Shown: positions 43,974 through 55,100, counted from the first letter of the stretch. The stretch: 64,000 nt of DNA from Paraburkholderia bannensis (GCF_014200455.1 NZ_JACHBW010000018.1:96541-160540), one strand, 5' to 3'. The notes: a model not told the origin generated them from the sequence alone. Program-made: numbers and translations.

Positions 43974-44297
43974 TCAGGTCAAGAGCGCGATGTAAAACAC
44001 GACCGCGCCGATCAGCGCGCCGACGAAGCAGAACCCCTCGGGCGCGTCGTCGGTGGTGCGCGAGCGCAGCCAGCCGCCCGCCACGCCGAACAAGCCGGCG
44101 ATGCCTAGCGCGACAAACACCATGACGACATCGAATAGCGCACTACGACCGATTTCGAGAATATCGACCTGCTTGACGACGTAGTACAGCGCGATAGCCA
44201 TAATCGAGAGCACGACGAGCGGCAACATAACGTGACTGCCCTCATGCCCTACGTGACGACCATGAAGCCCTTCCACCGCCGGCCTGGTATTTTTCAT
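43974..44297 (-). CDS. Small integral membrane protein, uncharacterised
   Basis: 107 residues. A His/Gly-rich N-terminus (GLHGRHVGHEGSHV) leads to three hydrophobic segments: MLPLVVLSIMAIALYYVV, LFDVVMVFVALGIAGLFGVAGG and FCFVGALIGAVVFYIALLT. The ATG at 44297 is chosen because upstream codons look intergenic. Codon usage and clean membrane segments favour a real gene, but I cannot assign a family. Confidence 0.6.
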   Translation of the reverse strand: MKNTRPAVEGLHGRHVGHEGSHVMLPLVVLSIMAIALYYVVKQVDILEIGRSALFDVVMVFVALGIAGLFGVAGGWLRSRTTDDAPEGFCFVGALIGAVVFYIALLT

Positions 44298-44709
44298 GAC
44301 CCGTCTCCCCCAGAGCGCCCGAAACCGCACGGGCCTCGATTCGAGCATAGTCCACAGATCGCGCGGGTTCAATGAACGTTTAATTGTGCGCATTGCCCAC
44401 GACGTTGCCACGAGAAAATAGTGCGGCGCGTCCCACATTTTGGCAATCCAGGGTTATGCCGCAGTGCCACACGCCCCGCCTACAGCGCGCTGCAAGGCTC
44501 GCGCAAGGCCGCTGCAAGCCGGCTCGACGCACGATGCCGCGCCGCGCAAACCACGCGGCTCGACGCCGCTTCGACCGGGACGGTGCCGTGCTCGCCCGCT
44601 TACGGCACGAAGTCTGCGCTGTAGCTAGAATGCATCGTGACTCGCGCGCCGCTTTCGGGATGCGCGCCGCCTTCTTCCGCCGCCCTCGTTCATCGTTCCC
44701 GCGCCCGCC
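44298..44709. other. Gap without a recognised gene
   Basis: 412 bp between divergent genes. No convincing open frame, hairpin terminator or repeat was seen. A TAGAAT-like -10 at about 44629-44634 may serve the metallophosphoesterase gene. Confidence 0.5.
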
Positions 44710-45867
44710 ATGCCCCGACTTTCGTTCCTGCTCCGCTTCGTCTCCATCGGTGTGCTGCTGCATATCTATGTGGGCTTCAGGCTCATTCCCGATCTTCCCG
44801 TGCCCACCGCCGGCAAGTGGCTCGCATCGCTCTGGCTGGTGCTCTCGGTGCTTGTGATTCCGCCGGGTCTGCTCGCGCGCCGCTTCGAACGCCAGCCGTT
44901 AGGCGACCGACTCGCGTGGATCGGCATGCTGGCGATGGGCTTCTTTTCGTCACTGCTGATGCTCACGATCCTGCGCGACCTCATTTTGGCTTCGCTCATG
45001 ACGGTCGAATCGCTCTGGCCCGGCATCGTGAGTCTGGCGCACTGGCGCATCGCCAGCGCTGCTGCGGTCGTTGTGCTCGCATTCTGTTCGAGCGGCCTCG
45101 GTTTTTTCAATGCACGGCGACGCGCACCCGTGCGCAATGTCGAAGTGCCGATCCGCAATCTGCCCGCCGCGCTCGATGGCTTCACGATCGTGCAGTTGAG
45201 CGACATTCACGTCGGCCCGACCATCAAACACGATTACGTCGAGGCGATCGTGCGTGCCGTCAATCAGCTGGACGCCGATGTGGTGGCCATCACGGGCGAC
45301 GTGGTGGACGGCAGCGTGCAGCATCTGTCGAATCACACTGCGCCGCTCGGTCAGCTCGCCGCGCAGCATGGCGTGTATCTGGTCACCGGCAATCACGAAT
45401 ACTATTCGGGCGCCGACGCGTGGATCGCCGAGTTTCGCCGTATCGGCCTGACCGTGCTGATGAATCAGCATGTGGTCATCGAGCACGATGGCGCGCGTCT
45501 GGTCCTTGCAGGCGTGACCGACTACACGGCAGGCCATTTCGATCCCTCGCATCGCAGCGATCCCCAAGGCGCGCTGCGCGGCGCCCCCGACGATGTCAAC
45601 ACGCGCGTGCTGCTCGCCCATCAGCCGCGCACGGCGCACGCCGCCGCCGATGCAGGCTACACGCTGCAACTGTCCGGCCACACCCATGGCGGGCAGATTT
45701 TCCCGTGGAATTTCATGGTGCGGCTGCAACAGCCGTTCACGGCGGGCCTCGAAAAACTCGGCAGTCTGTGGGTGTACACGAGTCGCGGCACGGGCTACTG
45801 GGGGCCGCCCAAGCGCCTGGGCGCGCCTTCGGAAATCACGCGCGTACGGCTGGTGGGTACGCATTGA
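44710..45867 (+). CDS. Membrane-anchored metallophosphoesterase
   Basis: 385 residues. Four N-terminal hydrophobic segments anchor a calcineurin-like phosphoesterase domain: VQLSDIHVGP (DxH), AITGDVVDG (GD), VTGNHEYYSG (GNHE), LLAHQPRTAH and QLSGHTHGGQIFPW (GHxH). This is the YkuE/UDP-2,3-diacylglucosamine hydrolase-like class. The substrate is unknown. It stands alone on the plus strand. Confidence 0.93.
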   Translation: MPRLSFLLRFVSIGVLLHIYVGFRLIPDLPVPTAGKWLASLWLVLSVLVIPPGLLARRFERQPLGDRLAWIGMLAMGFFSSLLMLTILRDLILASLMTVESLWPGIVSLAHWRIASAAAVVVLAFCSSGLGFFNARRRAPVRNVEVPIRNLPAALDGFTIVQLSDIHVGPTIKHDYVEAIVRAVNQLDADVVAITGDVVDGSVQHLSNHTAPLGQLAAQHGVYLVTGNHEYYSGADAWIAEFRRIGLTVLMNQHVVIEHDGARLVLAGVTDYTAGHFDPSHRSDPQGALRGAPDDVNTRVLLAHQPRTAHAAADAGYTLQLSGHTHGGQIFPWNFMVRLQQPFTAGLEKLGSLWVYTSRGTGYWGPPKRLGAPSEITRVRLVGTH

Positions 45868-45992
45868 GTCACACGGCCTTTCGTTGCGCGCGCATCCAGT
45901 TTGCAGCGCCGACGCCCTCGCATGGCGGCATGCATCAAGCCGCTATCATGTTCTGACGAGTCCTTGCCCGGAACCACAGGAATCCATCGCCC

Positions 45993-47099
45993 ATGGACGG
46001 CAATAAGTCACTGCATCAAAGCGCCTTTTATCTGCTGCTATTCGTCGTTTCCATTGCGCTGTGTTTCGTGCTCGCGCCGTTTTTCAGCACCGTGCTGTGG
46101 GGCGCGATACTTGCGCTGATCTTCCAGCCCGTGCAGCGTCGCCTCGTCGCGCGCCTGGGGCGGCGGCGCAATCTGGCCGCCTTGATCACGCTCGCGATCT
46201 GTCTGGTGATCGTGATCTTTCCGCTCACGCTGGTGGCCGGCACGCTGATCCAGCAGGTGGGTTATGCGTATGCGCAGGTGCGTGCGGGCAGTCTCGACTT
46301 CGGCGCGTTTTTCAGCCAGATAGTGCATGCGCTGCCGCAGTCGATCCAGAACGTTCTCGCGCGTTACGACCTGATGGATCTGCCCGGGTTGCAGCAACGC
46401 CTTTCGGCGGGCGCGGCGCAGATCAGCCAGTTCGTCGCCACGCGCGCGCTCAGTCTCGGCCAGAACACCGTGCAGTTCGTGGTGAGCTTCTGCGTGATGC
46501 TCTATCTGTTCTTCTTTCTCGTGCGCGATGGCCGCGAAATCTCGCATCTGATCCGCGATGCCATACCGCTCGACGAATCGCACAAACAACATCTGATCCG
46601 CAAGTTCACCACGGTGATCCGCGCGACGGTCAAGGGCAACGTGGTGGTGGCGGTCGTGCAAGGGACGCTGGGCGGCATCGCGCTGTGGGTGGTCGGCATC
46701 CAGGGCGCGCTGCTGTGGGGCTTCGTGATGATGCTGCTTTCGCTGCTGCCCGCCGTGGGCGCGGCGCTGGTGTGGCTGCCGGTGGCGATCTACTTTATTT
46801 CGACGGGCGTGCTGGTGAAGGGCATCGGGCTTGCACTATTCGGCACGCTCGTGATCGGTACGGTCGACAATGTCTTGCGGCCGGTGCTGGTCGGCAAGGA
46901 TACGCGCCTGCCCGACTGGGTCGTGCTGATTTCGACGCTGGGCGGCATTTCGCTTCTCGGCATCAACGGCTTCGTGATCGGGCCGTTGATTGCCGCGCTC
47001 TTCATCAGTTGCTGGGATCTGCTGCGGCGCGACCAGCATAGCCAGTACCACCAGTGCGATGGCGTGGCCGCGCCCGATCCGGATGACGACCCGGTCTGA
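45993..47099 (+). CDS. AI-2E family transporter (PerM/TqsA-like)
   Basis: 368 residues with about eight membrane segments. FSTVLWGAILALIFQPVQRRLV and the C-terminal VDNVLRPVLVGKDTRLPDWVVLISTLGGISLLGINGFVIGPLIAALF, in short blocks, match the family. Members export autoinducer-2 or act in Na+ or H+ exchange. The substrate is not known here. It converges on the sensor kinase gene of the RND operon. Confidence 0.94.
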   Translation: MDGNKSLHQSAFYLLLFVVSIALCFVLAPFFSTVLWGAILALIFQPVQRRLVARLGRRRNLAALITLAICLVIVIFPLTLVAGTLIQQVGYAYAQVRAGSLDFGAFFSQIVHALPQSIQNVLARYDLMDLPGLQQRLSAGAAQISQFVATRALSLGQNTVQFVVSFCVMLYLFFFLVRDGREISHLIRDAIPLDESHKQHLIRKFTTVIRATVKGNVVVAVVQGTLGGIALWVVGIQGALLWGFVMMLLSLLPAVGAALVWLPVAIYFISTGVLVKGIGLALFGTLVIGTVDNVLRPVLVGKDTRLPDWVVLISTLGGISLLGINGFVIGPLIAALFISCWDLLRRDQHSQYHQCDGVAAPDPDDDPV

Positions 47100-47120
47100 C
47101 GCGCGTGCGGGTTCGAATGC

Positions 47121-48569
47121 TTACGAGGAGACGTGCATCGGCAAGCCTGCGCGTCCCTGACGCGGCGGCTCGGGCACAACCGGCGCACTCGCGCCCGGCG
47201 ACGGACCGCCTTGCGCGGATACCGAAAAGCCAAACGTATTGATACCGTTGGCACTGCGTACGAACACCGTGCCGCCGTGCATTTCCGCGACTGCCTTGAC
47301 GATCGATAGGCCCAGGCCGTGGTTCTCGTGGCTATTCGAGCGCGCTTCCTGAATGCGGTAGAAGCGGTCGAAGATATGCTCGCGCACGTCCGGATCGAGC
47401 GGCTCGCCAGGATTGGATACGGCGATCTCCACATGGCCGTCCTGTGGCGCGATGGTGACCTGCAGGAGCATGCCCGGCGACGAATGCTGGATCGCGTTCA
47501 CGAAGAGATTGCTCACCGCGCGGCCGATCAGCGATGTGTTGACCCACGCGCGCGCATCGCCCTGCACTTCCACGCGCAGCTGTGCTTCTTCCAGCGGCAT
47601 ATCGAGAAATTCGAGCATGCGCTCCACTTCACAGCGCAGCGAGACTTCCGCGAGTTCGGTCGCACGTTCGCCGCGATCGCTGCGCGAGAGGAACAGCATA
47701 TCGTTGACGATCACGCGCAATCGTTCGAATTCCTCAAGATTCGATTGAAGCGTCTGTTGCAACTGCTCAACCGAGCGGTCGCGCGTGAGCGCCACCTGGG
47801 TCTGGCCGATCAGGATGCTCACGGGCGTGCGCAATTCATGCGCGACATCGGCATTGAACGATTCGAGCCGCTCGTAGGCTTTATCCAGGCGTTCGAGCGC
47901 GCCGTTGAACGACGTGGCGAGTTCGTGCAGTTCCTCGGGCAGTTCGCCCGAATGCAGACGCTGACGCCGGTTCGACGGGCTCAGTTGCGCTGCTTCGCGC
48001 GAAAGCCGCGTGAGCGGTGCGAGGCCGAAGCGCGTCACGGCGCGGCTGAGCAACGCCACGGCAATCGTGGACAACGCAATCAGCACGCCCAGCGCGATGC
48101 CAAAGCGCCGCAGCATGCCTTCCGTGCGCACGCAGTCGCTCGACACCGTGAGCTTGACCTCGGGGCGCTCGCCGCTAGCGGGTACGACGATGCTCGTCAC
48201 GATCACGTCGTAATTGCAGCCCGGCGGGCGCACGAGTTGATGATTCGGCCCGACGTCGCCCGTCACCGTCCCCGCGACCGGCGCGCCAAAGCGAAAGCGC
48301 GGATCGGGGCTATCGACGTAGTAATGCATGCGGCTATCGGCGGGCGAGAGGTCGCGCAGTTTCTCCTGCACGAAGGCCCACTTTTTCACGTCGGGCGCGT
48401 GCGAGACGATCAGGCTCGCGATGCGCGCGCGCGTGTCGAGCGTCTCGCGCAGTTCGTTGAAAAGCTGCCCCTGCATCAGCAGAAAGAGGCCCGTGCCCGT
48501 GAGCGTGAAGACGACGAGCGACACCGCTGCGAACATCGCGCAAAGCCGCAGCGAGATCGAGCGTTTCAT
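47121..48569 (-). CDS. Sensor histidine kinase, heavy-metal/CusS-like
   Basis: 482 residues. Two membrane segments (about 8-32 and 155-176) flank a periplasmic sensor of about 120 residues. HAMP-type linker GLAPLTRLSREAAQLSP follows, then the H-box FNADVAHELRTPVSILIG, N-box SNLFVNAIQHSSPG and G-box NHGLGLSIVKAVAEMHGG. A Pro-rich tail of about 30 residues ends the protein. The ATG at 48569 overlaps the response regulator stop by four bases. It would phosphorylate the adjacent regulator. The inducer is unknown. Confidence 0.95.
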   Translation of the reverse strand: MKRSISLRLCAMFAAVSLVVFTLTGTGLFLLMQGQLFNELRETLDTRARIASLIVSHAPDVKKWAFVQEKLRDLSPADSRMHYYVDSPDPRFRFGAPVAGTVTGDVGPNHQLVRPPGCNYDVIVTSIVVPASGERPEVKLTVSSDCVRTEGMLRRFGIALGVLIALSTIAVALLSRAVTRFGLAPLTRLSREAAQLSPSNRRQRLHSGELPEELHELATSFNGALERLDKAYERLESFNADVAHELRTPVSILIGQTQVALTRDRSVEQLQQTLQSNLEEFERLRVIVNDMLFLSRSDRGERATELAEVSLRCEVERMLEFLDMPLEEAQLRVEVQGDARAWVNTSLIGRAVSNLFVNAIQHSSPGMLLQVTIAPQDGHVEIAVSNPGEPLDPDVREHIFDRFYRIQEARSNSHENHGLGLSIVKAVAEMHGGTVFVRSANGINTFGFSVSAQGGPSPGASAPVVPEPPRQGRAGLPMHVSS

Positions 48570-49255
48570 GACAGCGCGCCCCCTTCTTCGCGCACTTCGA
48601 GCACGTAGCCCATGCCGCGAATCGTGTGCAGCAGCTTCGCCGCATGCGGCCCGTCGAGTTTCGCGCGTAGCCGCTTGATGGCGGTTTCCACTACGTTGGC
48701 ATTGCTTTCGAAGTTCACGTCCCAGACCAGTTCGGTGATGAGCGTTTTCGACAGAATCTCGCCGCGCCGCCGCGCCAGAACGGAAAGCAACTGAAACTCC
48801 TTCGCCGTGAGATCGAGACGCACGCCGTCACGCGTGGCGCGACGGCTGATCAGATCGACCTGTAGATCGCCCACGGAAATCAGCGTGGATTCCTGGGCGC
48901 GCGCGCGGCGCGTCAATGCGCGCAAACGCTCGACCAGTTCGAGGAACGAAAACGGCTTGGTGAGGTAGTCGTCCGCGCCATCGCGCAGGCCATGCACGCG
49001 ATCATCCACGCGGTCGCGCGCAGTCAGCATGATGACGGGCGTTTCCTTTTTCGCCCGCACCGCGCGCAGCACGCCGAAGCCGTCGAGCTTGGGCAACATC
49101 ACGTCGAGCACGATCACGTCGAAGTCGTATTCCGTGGCCATCCACGCGCCCTCTTCGCCGTCCATCGCCACATCGACGATCCAGCCCTGTTCGCTCAAGC
49201 CGCTGCGCAGATAGTCCACGACTTTGCGTTCGTCTTCGATTACCAGTACTTTCAT
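48566..49255 (-). CDS. OmpR-family response regulator, heavy-metal response type
   Basis: 229 residues. Receiver: MKVLVIEDERKVVDYLRSGL, phosphoacceptor in VIVLDVMLPKLDGF, Lys in DYLTKPFSFLELVERLRAL. The winged-helix output ends KRLRAKLDGPHAAKLLHTIRG. It closely resembles CusR/IrlR. The ATG at 49255 is preferred over one ten codons upstream. It lies 60 bp after the RND operon's outer-membrane gene and overlaps the kinase gene by four bases, so probably autoregulates the pump. Confidence 0.95.
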   Translation of the reverse strand: MKVLVIEDERKVVDYLRSGLSEQGWIVDVAMDGEEGAWMATEYDFDVIVLDVMLPKLDGFGVLRAVRAKKETPVIMLTARDRVDDRVHGLRDGADDYLTKPFSFLELVERLRALTRRARAQESTLISVGDLQVDLISRRATRDGVRLDLTAKEFQLLSVLARRRGEILSKTLITELVWDVNFESNANVVETAIKRLRAKLDGPHAAKLLHTIRGMGYVLEVREEGGALS

Positions 49256-49315
49256 GCTTGCCCTCCACTTCGCGCGCGGCGTCAAAGGCCGCGTCGAATC
49301 GTATTTGTGTTGCGC

Positions 49316-50881
49316 TTAGCCGCGTCCGGGCGAGGCGTTTTGCGTGTTCTGCGTGCCCTGACTGCCTTGCGCGCCGCTCGCCGGCACTTTTTGACAGGTG
49401 CCCATGCTGCAGGCGAGCGCGCGATCGTCCGCGCTCCAGCCGCCGCCCAGCGCCTTCGCCAGATATACCACCGTGGCGGCCTGCTGTCCGTGAATCTGCA
49501 CCTCCTGGCGCTCGCTGGCAAGCAATTGCTGCTCGGCATTGAGCACGTCGATGAAGGCGACGAGTCCGCCCTGATAGCGGTCGTTGGCGAGATCGAAGGC
49601 CTGGCGCGCGTCGTCCACGGCGGCCTGGCCAGCGGTCGAGGCGCGATCGAGCACGGAAAGCCCGGTCACCGCATTCTGCACCTCCTGGAAGGCCGTGAGC
49701 ACGGTTTGCCGATACGAGGCCTGCGCCGATTCGTAACCGGCCTGTGCGTAGTCCACGCCAGCCGCGCGCTTGCCGCCATCGAACAGCACCTCGCCGGCGC
49801 TCGCGCCCAACGACCAGAGCAGGCTGGGCGCGGTAAAGAGATTGCTGAAGCGCGTCGATTCCCAGCCCAGGGTGGGCGAAAGCGTGATGTCGGGGAAGTA
49901 GGCGGAGCGCGCCACGCCGATCTGCGCATTCGCTGCGGCCATTGCGCGTTCGGCGGAAGCCACATCGGGGCGGCGCTGCAGCAGTTCGCTGGGCAGTCCG
50001 GCGGGCAACGCGGTCGTCGGCAGAGGCGTGACGTGCGGCGCAAGCGCGAATTCCGGCGCGGGCTTGCCGATCAGCACGGCAATCGCGTGCTCGTCCTGCT
50101 GGCGCTGGTTTTCGAGCAGATGCAACTGGGTTTTAGTGGCATCGAGTTGCGCCTTCTGCTGCAGCAGCGTCAGCCCCGAAACCGCGCCCAGGTCGTGTTG
50201 CGCGGTGACGAAATCGAGCGCTTTCTGTTGCAGCGCTACCGAGCGATTCAGCACGTCGATTTCATCGTCGAGTTCTCGCAGCGCAAAGTAATCGGTCGCG
50301 AGTTCGGCGCTCAGCACGAGACGCGCGTTGGCGAGGTCATCGCCCGCTTGCTGCGCCGAGGCCTGCGCCGACTCCACCATGCGGCGAATGCGCCCGAACA
50401 GGTCGAGTTCGTAGCTGATGGTGGGCCCGACCTTGATGTCGTTCTGCACCGTCGACATATTGGGCGTCACATAGGTGGTCTGCGGGCGATTCGCGGAGAT
50501 GCGCTCGCGCGCGAGGCTGCCGTCGAGCGCCACCTGCGGCGCCTGTTGCGAGGACACCGATCCCAGCGTCGCGCGCGCCTGCGCGTAGTGCGCCACGGCC
50601 ACGCGCAGCGTCTGATTTTCCGCCAGCGCGGCGTCTTCCAGGCCGTTCAACTCGGTATTGCCAAATACCTTCCACCATTGTGGATCGAGCGGCGCATGCG
50701 AAGGTTGCGCGCTGTGCCAGTAGGCATCGGCGGGATCGACCTGCCACGCGGCGGGGCTGGCTGTTTGCGGCGCGTGATAATCGGGGCCGACGGTGCAGGC
50801 GGCCAGCATCGCCAAGGTTGCCAGCGCAGCGGTAACGAGCGTTGCACGCTTAGATTGCGCAGGAATTCGCACGGCCTTCAC
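49316..50881 (-). CDS. RND efflux outer-membrane lipoprotein (NodT/OprM family)
   Basis: 521 residues. A lipobox LAACT follows a signal peptide, then TVGPDYHAPQTASPAAW, typical of NodT proteins. Two TolC-like OEP repeats are present, with long helical segments and FGRIRRMVESAQASAQQAGD. It forms the outer-membrane channel. Its ATG overlaps the adaptor stop by four bases. The C-terminus has a Gln/Gly-rich low-complexity tail of about 20 residues. Confidence 0.95.
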   Translation of the reverse strand: MKAVRIPAQSKRATLVTAALATLAMLAACTVGPDYHAPQTASPAAWQVDPADAYWHSAQPSHAPLDPQWWKVFGNTELNGLEDAALAENQTLRVAVAHYAQARATLGSVSSQQAPQVALDGSLARERISANRPQTTYVTPNMSTVQNDIKVGPTISYELDLFGRIRRMVESAQASAQQAGDDLANARLVLSAELATDYFALRELDDEIDVLNRSVALQQKALDFVTAQHDLGAVSGLTLLQQKAQLDATKTQLHLLENQRQQDEHAIAVLIGKPAPEFALAPHVTPLPTTALPAGLPSELLQRRPDVASAERAMAAANAQIGVARSAYFPDITLSPTLGWESTRFSNLFTAPSLLWSLGASAGEVLFDGGKRAAGVDYAQAGYESAQASYRQTVLTAFQEVQNAVTGLSVLDRASTAGQAAVDDARQAFDLANDRYQGGLVAFIDVLNAEQQLLASERQEVQIHGQQAATVVYLAKALGGGWSADDRALACSMGTCQKVPASGAQGSQGTQNTQNASPGRG

Positions 50882-52158
50882 GTCGTACCTCGCGGCGCGG
50901 AGGCCCCGCCCTTCCGCGGCGCGACCACGACGACCGTATCGCCATCGGCGATCGAATCGCCCGGGTTGAGCACGACGTGATCGCCCGGCTCCAGCCCGCG
51001 GCTGATTTCCAGCGTCTGCCCGAGGTCCTGGGCGATTTCCACCGGCTTCAGCCTGATCTTGCCGTTCGCATCCACGACCGCCAGGCGCGGGCCTTCCGCG
51101 CGGAACAGCAGCGTGTTGCCGGGGACCGTCAGGAGTCCCTTCGAATCGGTCTGCAACGCCGCCTGCACGTATGCGCCGGGCAATAGTTTTCCATCGTGAT
51201 TCGGCAACGATATTTCCACCTGCAGCGTACGCGTGGCGATGTCGATGGCCTGCGCAGTGCGCGTGACGGTGCCGTCGAACACCACGCCCGGCAATTCCTG
51301 CTCGCTCACGCTCACGTGCTGGCCCACGGCCACTTGCGGCGCGTAAGTCTGCGGCACATCCAGATAGAGACGCAACGGGTCGGACTGCGCGATCGCGAAC
51401 AGTGCGCGGCCCGCGCCGCCGTTACCCGCGTTCACCAGATCGCCGATATCGACATTGCGTTGCGTGATCACGCCCGTGATCGGCGCGACGATGCGCTGGA
51501 ACGATTTGGTCTGCTGAAGACGCCGCACATTGGCGTCGGCGGCGGCGAGGTTGGCGACGTCCTGGTTGTACGCGCCCTGGCGGTCGTCGAGTTCCTGTTG
51601 CGAGACCGCGTCGCGCTGGCGCAACTGCTGCGCGCGATCGAGCGAGGTCCTCGCGAGCGCTAGCGTCGAAGCCGCCTGATCGCGCTGCGCCTGCGCCTGC
51701 GCGAGTTCCTGATCGATCTCGGGCGTGTCGATTTCGGCGAGCAACTGGCCTTGCTGCACGTGCGCGCCGATATCGGCGTACCACTTCAGCACGTAACCGG
51801 TCGCGCGCGAGTAGATCGGCGCTTCCACGTAGCCGCGCAGCGTGCCGGGCAGAACGATGCGGCCGTCCGCGCCCGCTGGGACCGGTTGCACGACGCTCAC
51901 ATACTGCTTTGCGTTCTGCTTCGTGACATCGGCGAGATGGTGGGCGTTGAGCAGGTTCGAGACGATCGTGCGCGCCGCGCCCGCCGCCAGCAGCAAGGCG
52001 ATCACGATCACCGCGAGGCGCGCGCGTCGGCCCGCCTGGGCGCGCGCGGGCACGTCGAGGCCCTGATCGCCGCCCACGGAGATGTCGAGAGAAGAATGGT
52101 GGTGGGGTTCGTTCATGTCGTCGGCCAGAAAATTCGTCAGCGTTGGCTTATGCATCAT
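50878..52158 (-). CDS. RND efflux periplasmic adaptor (membrane fusion protein)
   Basis: 426 residues from the ATG at 52158, or 412 from MNEPHHHSS at 52117. One N-terminal membrane helix (ARLAVIVIALLLAAGAA) is followed by the lipoyl halves (EAPIYSRATGYVLKWYADIGAHVQQGQLLAEI), a coiled coil of Gln-rich helices (QAQAQRDQAASTLALARTSL), and the beta-barrel domain (GITQRNVDIGDLVNAG-type). The 52158 start overlaps the pump gene stop (ATGA) and implies coupling. It links the pump to the outer-membrane channel. Confidence 0.93.
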   Translation of the reverse strand: MMHKPTLTNFLADDMNEPHHHSSLDISVGGDQGLDVPARAQAGRRARLAVIVIALLLAAGAARTIVSNLLNAHHLADVTKQNAKQYVSVVQPVPAGADGRIVLPGTLRGYVEAPIYSRATGYVLKWYADIGAHVQQGQLLAEIDTPEIDQELAQAQAQRDQAASTLALARTSLDRAQQLRQRDAVSQQELDDRQGAYNQDVANLAAADANVRRLQQTKSFQRIVAPITGVITQRNVDIGDLVNAGNGGAGRALFAIAQSDPLRLYLDVPQTYAPQVAVGQHVSVSEQELPGVVFDGTVTRTAQAIDIATRTLQVEISLPNHDGKLLPGAYVQAALQTDSKGLLTVPGNTLLFRAEGPRLAVVDANGKIRLKPVEIAQDLGQTLEISRGLEPGDHVVLNPGDSIADGDTVVVVAPRKGGASAPRGTT

Positions 52159-55100
52159 CGGTCGTTGCGGCGCTGTGCACGGCGCGCCTGCTTTGCCTGC
52201 GCGCGATGCGCCAGTCGCGAATGCACCGTCGCGAACATCAGTGGTACGAACAAAAGCGTGGAGACGGTCGCGAACAGCAGCCCGCCGATCACGGCGCGCC
52301 CAAGCGGGGCGTTCTGCTCCGCGCCCTCGCCCAGTCCCAGCGCCATCGGCACCATGCCGATCATCATCGCGAAGGCCGTCATCAGCACCGGGCGAATCCG
52401 CGTGGCGCCCGCTTCGAGCGCGGCGGCCAGCGGCGTCGCGCCATCGGCCAGACGCTGGCGCGCGAACGACACCACCAGAATACTGTTGGCGGTCGCCACG
52501 CCCACGGTCATGATCGCGCCAGTCAACGCGGGCACGCTCAGATGCGTGCCGGTGATGAACAGCATCCACGCGATGCCCGCCAGCGCCGCCGGCAATGCGC
52601 TGATGATGATGAGCGGATCGGCCCACGACTGGAAGTTCACCACGATCAGCAGATAGACCAGCACCACGGCCATCGCAATGCCGACGCCCAGCCCGATGAA
52701 CGATGAGCGCATGGTGTCGATCTGGCCGCGCATCGTCACGGTGGTGCCGCGCGGCGCGTGCGCCTGGACCTTCTTGATGATTTCGTCGATCTGCGCGCCC
52801 ACTGCGCCCAGATCGCTGCCTTCCACGCTCACCAGCACGTCGATCACGGGACGGATGTTGTAGTGCGTGACGATGGCCGGGCCGTCGTGCGGCTTGAGTT
52901 GTACGAGATTGCTCACGAGTTGCAGCGGCGCGGCGGCATTGCCCGCGCGCGCGGAAACAGGCGTGCCCATGACTTCGTTAAGCGACGCTTCGCGATACTG
53001 CGGCGTCTGCACGGCAAGCGGATATTCCACGCCGCTCTGCGGACTGACCCAGAATGCGGGCGAGGTCTGCGAACTGCCGGACAGCGCGATCAGCACATCC
53101 TGCGCCACGTTTTGCGGGCTCAAATTCAATTGCTGCATGCGCGAGCGATCCATTGCCAGCATCAGCGCGGGTTCGTTGTTGCGCTGCTCGATGTGCGCAT
53201 CGACGGCGCCCGGCAACTGACGCACCTGCTTGAGCAGCGTGCTCGCGAGCGTCATGTTCTTGCCGAGATCGGAACCCACCACCTGCACGTCGATCGCAGC
53301 GGGCTGACCGAAGTTCAGGATCTGCGTGATGATGTCGGCGGGCTGGAAGAAGAATTCGACGCCCGGAAAGCGCTGCGGCAGCACCGTTCGCAGCTTGTCG
53401 ATGTAGATGTGCGAAGGATCGTGGTCGGGCTTGAGCGCGATCTGGATTTCGCCGTCGAGCGTGCCCATCGTGCCCGAGTTGCTGTACGAGAGATTGATGC
53501 CGCTATACGGCAGGCCGAGGTTATCGACGATGGTCGACAGTTGATCGGCAGGCACGACCGTGCGGATCGTGCGCTCGACTTCATCGGCGAGACGCGCCGT
53601 TTCTTCGATACGGTAGCCTGTTGGCGCACGCATATGAAGGCGGATATTCCCGGCATCGACCGCGGGGAAGAAGTCGCGTCCCACGAAAAACACGAGGCCG
53701 AGCGAAAGCACGCAGAACGACAGAAACGACACGCCGAAGAATCGCCGCCGCGCCAGCAGAACGCTTAGCAAAGCGATGTAATTCGCGCGCACGCGCTCGA
53801 AGCCATGATTGAAGCGCTGATGCACCCGCGTGAACACCGACACGCGCGCATTCTTTTGCGGATGCGCCGAAGGATCGTGGCCTTCGAACAGCAACATGGC
53901 CAGCGTCGGCACTAGCGTTCGCGAGAGAATGTACGAGGCGATCATCGCGAACACCACGGCCTCCGCAAGCGGCACGAACAGGAAGCGCGCCACGCCCGTG
54001 AGGAAGAACATCGGCACGAACACGATGCAGATGCACAGCGTCGAAACCAGCGCGGGCACGGCGATTTCGCCTGCGCCTTCCAGAATGCCGCTGTGCAGAT
54101 CGGCGCCTGAATGGAGGTGCCGTTCGATGTTTTCGATCGTGACCGTTGCGTCGTCAACGAGAATCCCCACGGCCAGCGCGAGGCCGCCGAGCGTCATGAT
54201 GTTGATGGTTTCGCCCAGCGCGTAGAGCGTGATGATCGACGACAGAATCGACAGCGGAATCGACACCGCGATGATGAGCGTGCTGCGCCAGTTGCCGAGA
54301 AACAGCAGGATCATCGCCGCGGTGAGCGCGGCCGCGATCAGCGCTTCGCGCACCACACCCTGCACCGCCGCCGACACGAAGATCGACTGGTCGAACAGCG
54401 GCTGGATCACAAGATCCGATGGCAGCGTAGTGCGCACTTGCGGCAGCAGGCTCTTGAGCTTGCCCACCACTTGCAGCGTGGAGGCATCGCCGCTCTTGAG
54501 GATCGACATCAGCACGCCGCGCTGGCCGTCCTGACGCACGATATTGGTTTGCGGCGTGAAGCCGTCGCGTACGTGTGCCACATCGCCCAGATAGGTGGTC
54601 GCGCCGTTCACCGTCTGCACGGGAATGCGGTTCAGGCCCGCGATGGTGTCCGGCGACGCATTGGTGTCCACGCGGTATTCTGTCTGGCCGAGCTTGGCGG
54701 TGCCGGTCGGCAGGATCAGGTTCTGCGTGCTCACGGCATTGACGATGTCGGCGGGCGTGAGGCCTTTGGAAATCAGCGCGCGGGTGTCGATATCGACGGA
54801 GATCACCCGCGTCTTGCCGCCATAGGGATACGGCACCTGCGCGCCCGGAATCGTGATGAGCTGCGGGCGCAGGAAGTTCATCGCGATGTCGGCGAGCGCC
54901 TGCTCGCTCATCGATTTACTCGACAGCCCGAGCTGGATCACCGGAATGCTCGACGCCGAATAACTGATGACGAGCGGCGGCGTCGCGCCCGGCGGCATCT
55001 GCTTGAGTTGCGCCTGCTCCGATGCCACGGCCTGGGCGATCGCGGTCTGCAGGCTCGCGCCCGGCTGCAGGAACAGCTTGATGATGGCGATGCCGGGCAG

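Noticed and set aside
44380..44857. Overlapping plus and minus frames in the gap before the metallophosphoesterase
   Set aside because: Both are Arg-rich with no domain; they overlap each other and the real gene start.
48992..50980. Long plus-strand open frame opposite the response regulator and NodT genes
   Set aside because: Antisense shadow of two well-supported genes.
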